The notes under the pieces were generated by a model. That model was not told the origin of the DNA. It saw only the letters and a list, made by a program, of their open reading frames with translations, and made no database searches. A stretch of DNA of 64,000 nt. Origin: Polyangiaceae bacterium (GTDB taxonomy: Bacteria > Myxococcota_A > Polyangia > Polyangiales > Polyangiaceae). The stretch covers positions 1-64,000 of the forward strand of contig JAICQQ010000008.1 in the NCBI GenBank assembly GCA_025937785.1, given 5' to 3'. Below are positions 62,799 to 64,000 of this stretch, one piece after another (within the stretch, counting starts at the first letter, position 1; each line of letters begins with the position of its first letter). The translations under genes and the position numbers were made by a program.

Positions 62799-63797
62799 TC
62801 AGTCCCCCGTGCTCGGCGCCTCGAACTTCGGGAGCGAACGCGGGTCACAGCCGGCGCGAAATCCCTCCGCCGAAAACTCCACGCTCGCGCTGCCCGAACG
62901 CTCGTCGTCGGGAGCGCCCGCGCGCACTTCGAGCCGCAATAAGCGGGTGCCGCCACGCGCGGGTGAGCAGTACGAGAGCAGGTAGCCCTGACGCGAGTGA
63001 CGAACCACGGCGTGCCCCGCTTCTTCGAACGCCAGGGACACCGTGTCGGCTCCCACCGCGTCGAAGTAGCCGTCCTTGGCGAAGGCTTCGACGGCGTGGC
63101 TTTGCTCGCCGTAGCCGATGGCGAGCACGCGGTGGCGGGTGCTGCCGAGCCAGTCGTGCACACTGCCCTCGTCCGTGCGTCCCGCGAGGTCGGCCCCGGC
63201 CGCAAATACGACCAGCGTACCGATCCCCAAGGGCTTGCCGCTCTGTTGCAGCAGGCGGTCGAGCTCCGCGCCAGCCAGCAGCACCGCGCCGTTCAGGTTG
63301 CGCGAAACATCGCGCGGCTTCAAACGGGTCTGCGGGAGCACCGTGGCGCTGGGTTCGTTCACACGCGGGAACACGCTGACCGGTGTCAACCGAGTGCCGC
63401 CGTCGTAGGCATACACGGCCACGGCCTGTGTCTCGGTGACTTCTTCGGCGAACGCAGCGATCGCGTTCGCCAGTTCCGCGCGCACCCCGGCATCGGTCGC
63501 GAGGCTGTTGTCGACCAACAGCAGTGTGTGCCGGTGCACCACCTTGTCTGGGTCGAGCAGCGTTTGCCGCGTGATAGAGGAGTGGAGCTCGTGCCCGTCT
63601 TCGGACAGCGTGAAGTTCTCGGCGCTGAGCCGCGACTCGTCGTCGGACGCCACGTTCACGAACACGGCCACGTTCGCGGGAGGCCGCGTGGCGACCGCGT
63701 GCACGTCTGCTTCGAGCCCACCGAGGCCGGCGCAGCCCGCGAACGTACTCGCGAGCAGACAGCAAAGGCTCCATCTCGAGATCGCCGACCAGGGCAC
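62799..63797 (-). CDS. VWA-like domain lipoprotein
   Basis: LLASTFAGCAGL lipobox; HRHTLLLVDNSLATDAGVRAELANAIAAFAEEV; NLNGAVLLAGAELDRLL; GTLVVFAAGADLAGRT. Confidence 0.7.
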   Translation of the reverse strand: MPWSAISRWSLCCLLASTFAGCAGLGGLEADVHAVATRPPANVAVFVNVASDDESRLSAENFTLSEDGHELHSSITRQTLLDPDKVVHRHTLLLVDNSLATDAGVRAELANAIAAFAEEVTETQAVAVYAYDGGTRLTPVSVFPRVNEPSATVLPQTRLKPRDVSRNLNGAVLLAGAELDRLLQQSGKPLGIGTLVVFAAGADLAGRTDEGSVHDWLGSTRHRVLAIGYGEQSHAVEAFAKDGYFDAVGADTVSLAFEEAGHAVVRHSRQGYLLSYCSPARGGTRLLRLEVRAGAPDDERSGSASVEFSAEGFRAGCDPRSLPKFEAPSTGD

Positions 63798-63858
63798 GCG
63801 CGAGTCATAGGCCGCCTCGACGGGACTGCAAAGCCTTTCGTCGCTCGCGGCCGGCCGA

Positions 63859-64000
63859 TCAGCGCGGGCGCCCTTGCGCGATCCAGGTCTCCAGCAGCTG
63901 GACCTGCTCCGAACTCAACGAGGGAAGCCCGAGCGGCATGCCGCGCACTTCGGGGTTCACCTCGCCTCGCTCTTCGGCCTGCCGCGCCAGCACCGCCGCG
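63859..64000 (-). CDS. C-terminal fragment of a cytochrome-c-like protein (runs off the right edge)
   Basis: Reverse translation ends AAVLARQAEERGEVNPEVRGMPLGLPSLSSEQVQLLETWIAQGRPR*, resembling the end of PSCyt1-type cytochrome c domains (MPLGLPSLS..QV.LL..WI..G). Confidence 0.45.
   Translation of the reverse strand, partial: AAVLARQAEERGEVNPEVRGMPLGLPSLSSEQVQLLETWIAQGRPR

Noticed and set aside
61667-63205. 512-aa Arg/Cys-rich minus-strand ORF opposite the inhibitor-like gene
   Set aside because: Composition artefact of the repeated plus-strand Cys codons; no domain signal

Overview
This 64 kb, GC-rich window looks like ordinary chromosome from a myxobacterium-like (Polyangiales/Sorangium-type) bacterium. 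That assignment is inferred from gene content and the many Gly/Pro/Ser-linker lipoproteins. I found no rRNA, tRNA, transposase, phage module or CRISPR array.

Main blocks in order:
- sucA/sucB (2-oxoglutarate dehydrogenase).
- A TetR regulator divergent from a two-gene operon: a giant double BcrAD/BadFG-type activase (COG1924/3580-like) and an HgdB-like (COG3581-like) partner.
- A small S23/IVP-like four-helix-bundle gene next to a ~100-nt branched inverted repeat.
- putA followed by an orphan tandem BREX/BrxD-like (DUF2791) ATPase.
- A tandem UspA gene convergent with a complete Mrp (mnhAB-C-D-E-F-G) antiporter operon.
- A stand-alone AICAR transformylase and a glycogen phosphorylase.
- Several regulators and enzymes, including a hybrid kinase, FHA, ABM, Fe-ADH, nitroreductase, fpr and a divergent LysR, GH6 and GH31.
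- A recC-recB-recD operon carrying an in-frame 18-bp minisatellite in recB.
- A lipoprotein with six pacifastin/VWC-like modules plus a Kunitz domain. A second Kunitz lipoprotein lies at ~39 kb.

The most interesting items are the animal-type protease-inhibitor lipoproteins, the activase/HgdB-like operon with palindromic candidate operators, the orphan tandem BrxD-like ATPase, the S23-associated structured repeat, the recB minisatellite and a frameshifted LysR gene. All family assignments come from reading motifs by eye. No database search was run.
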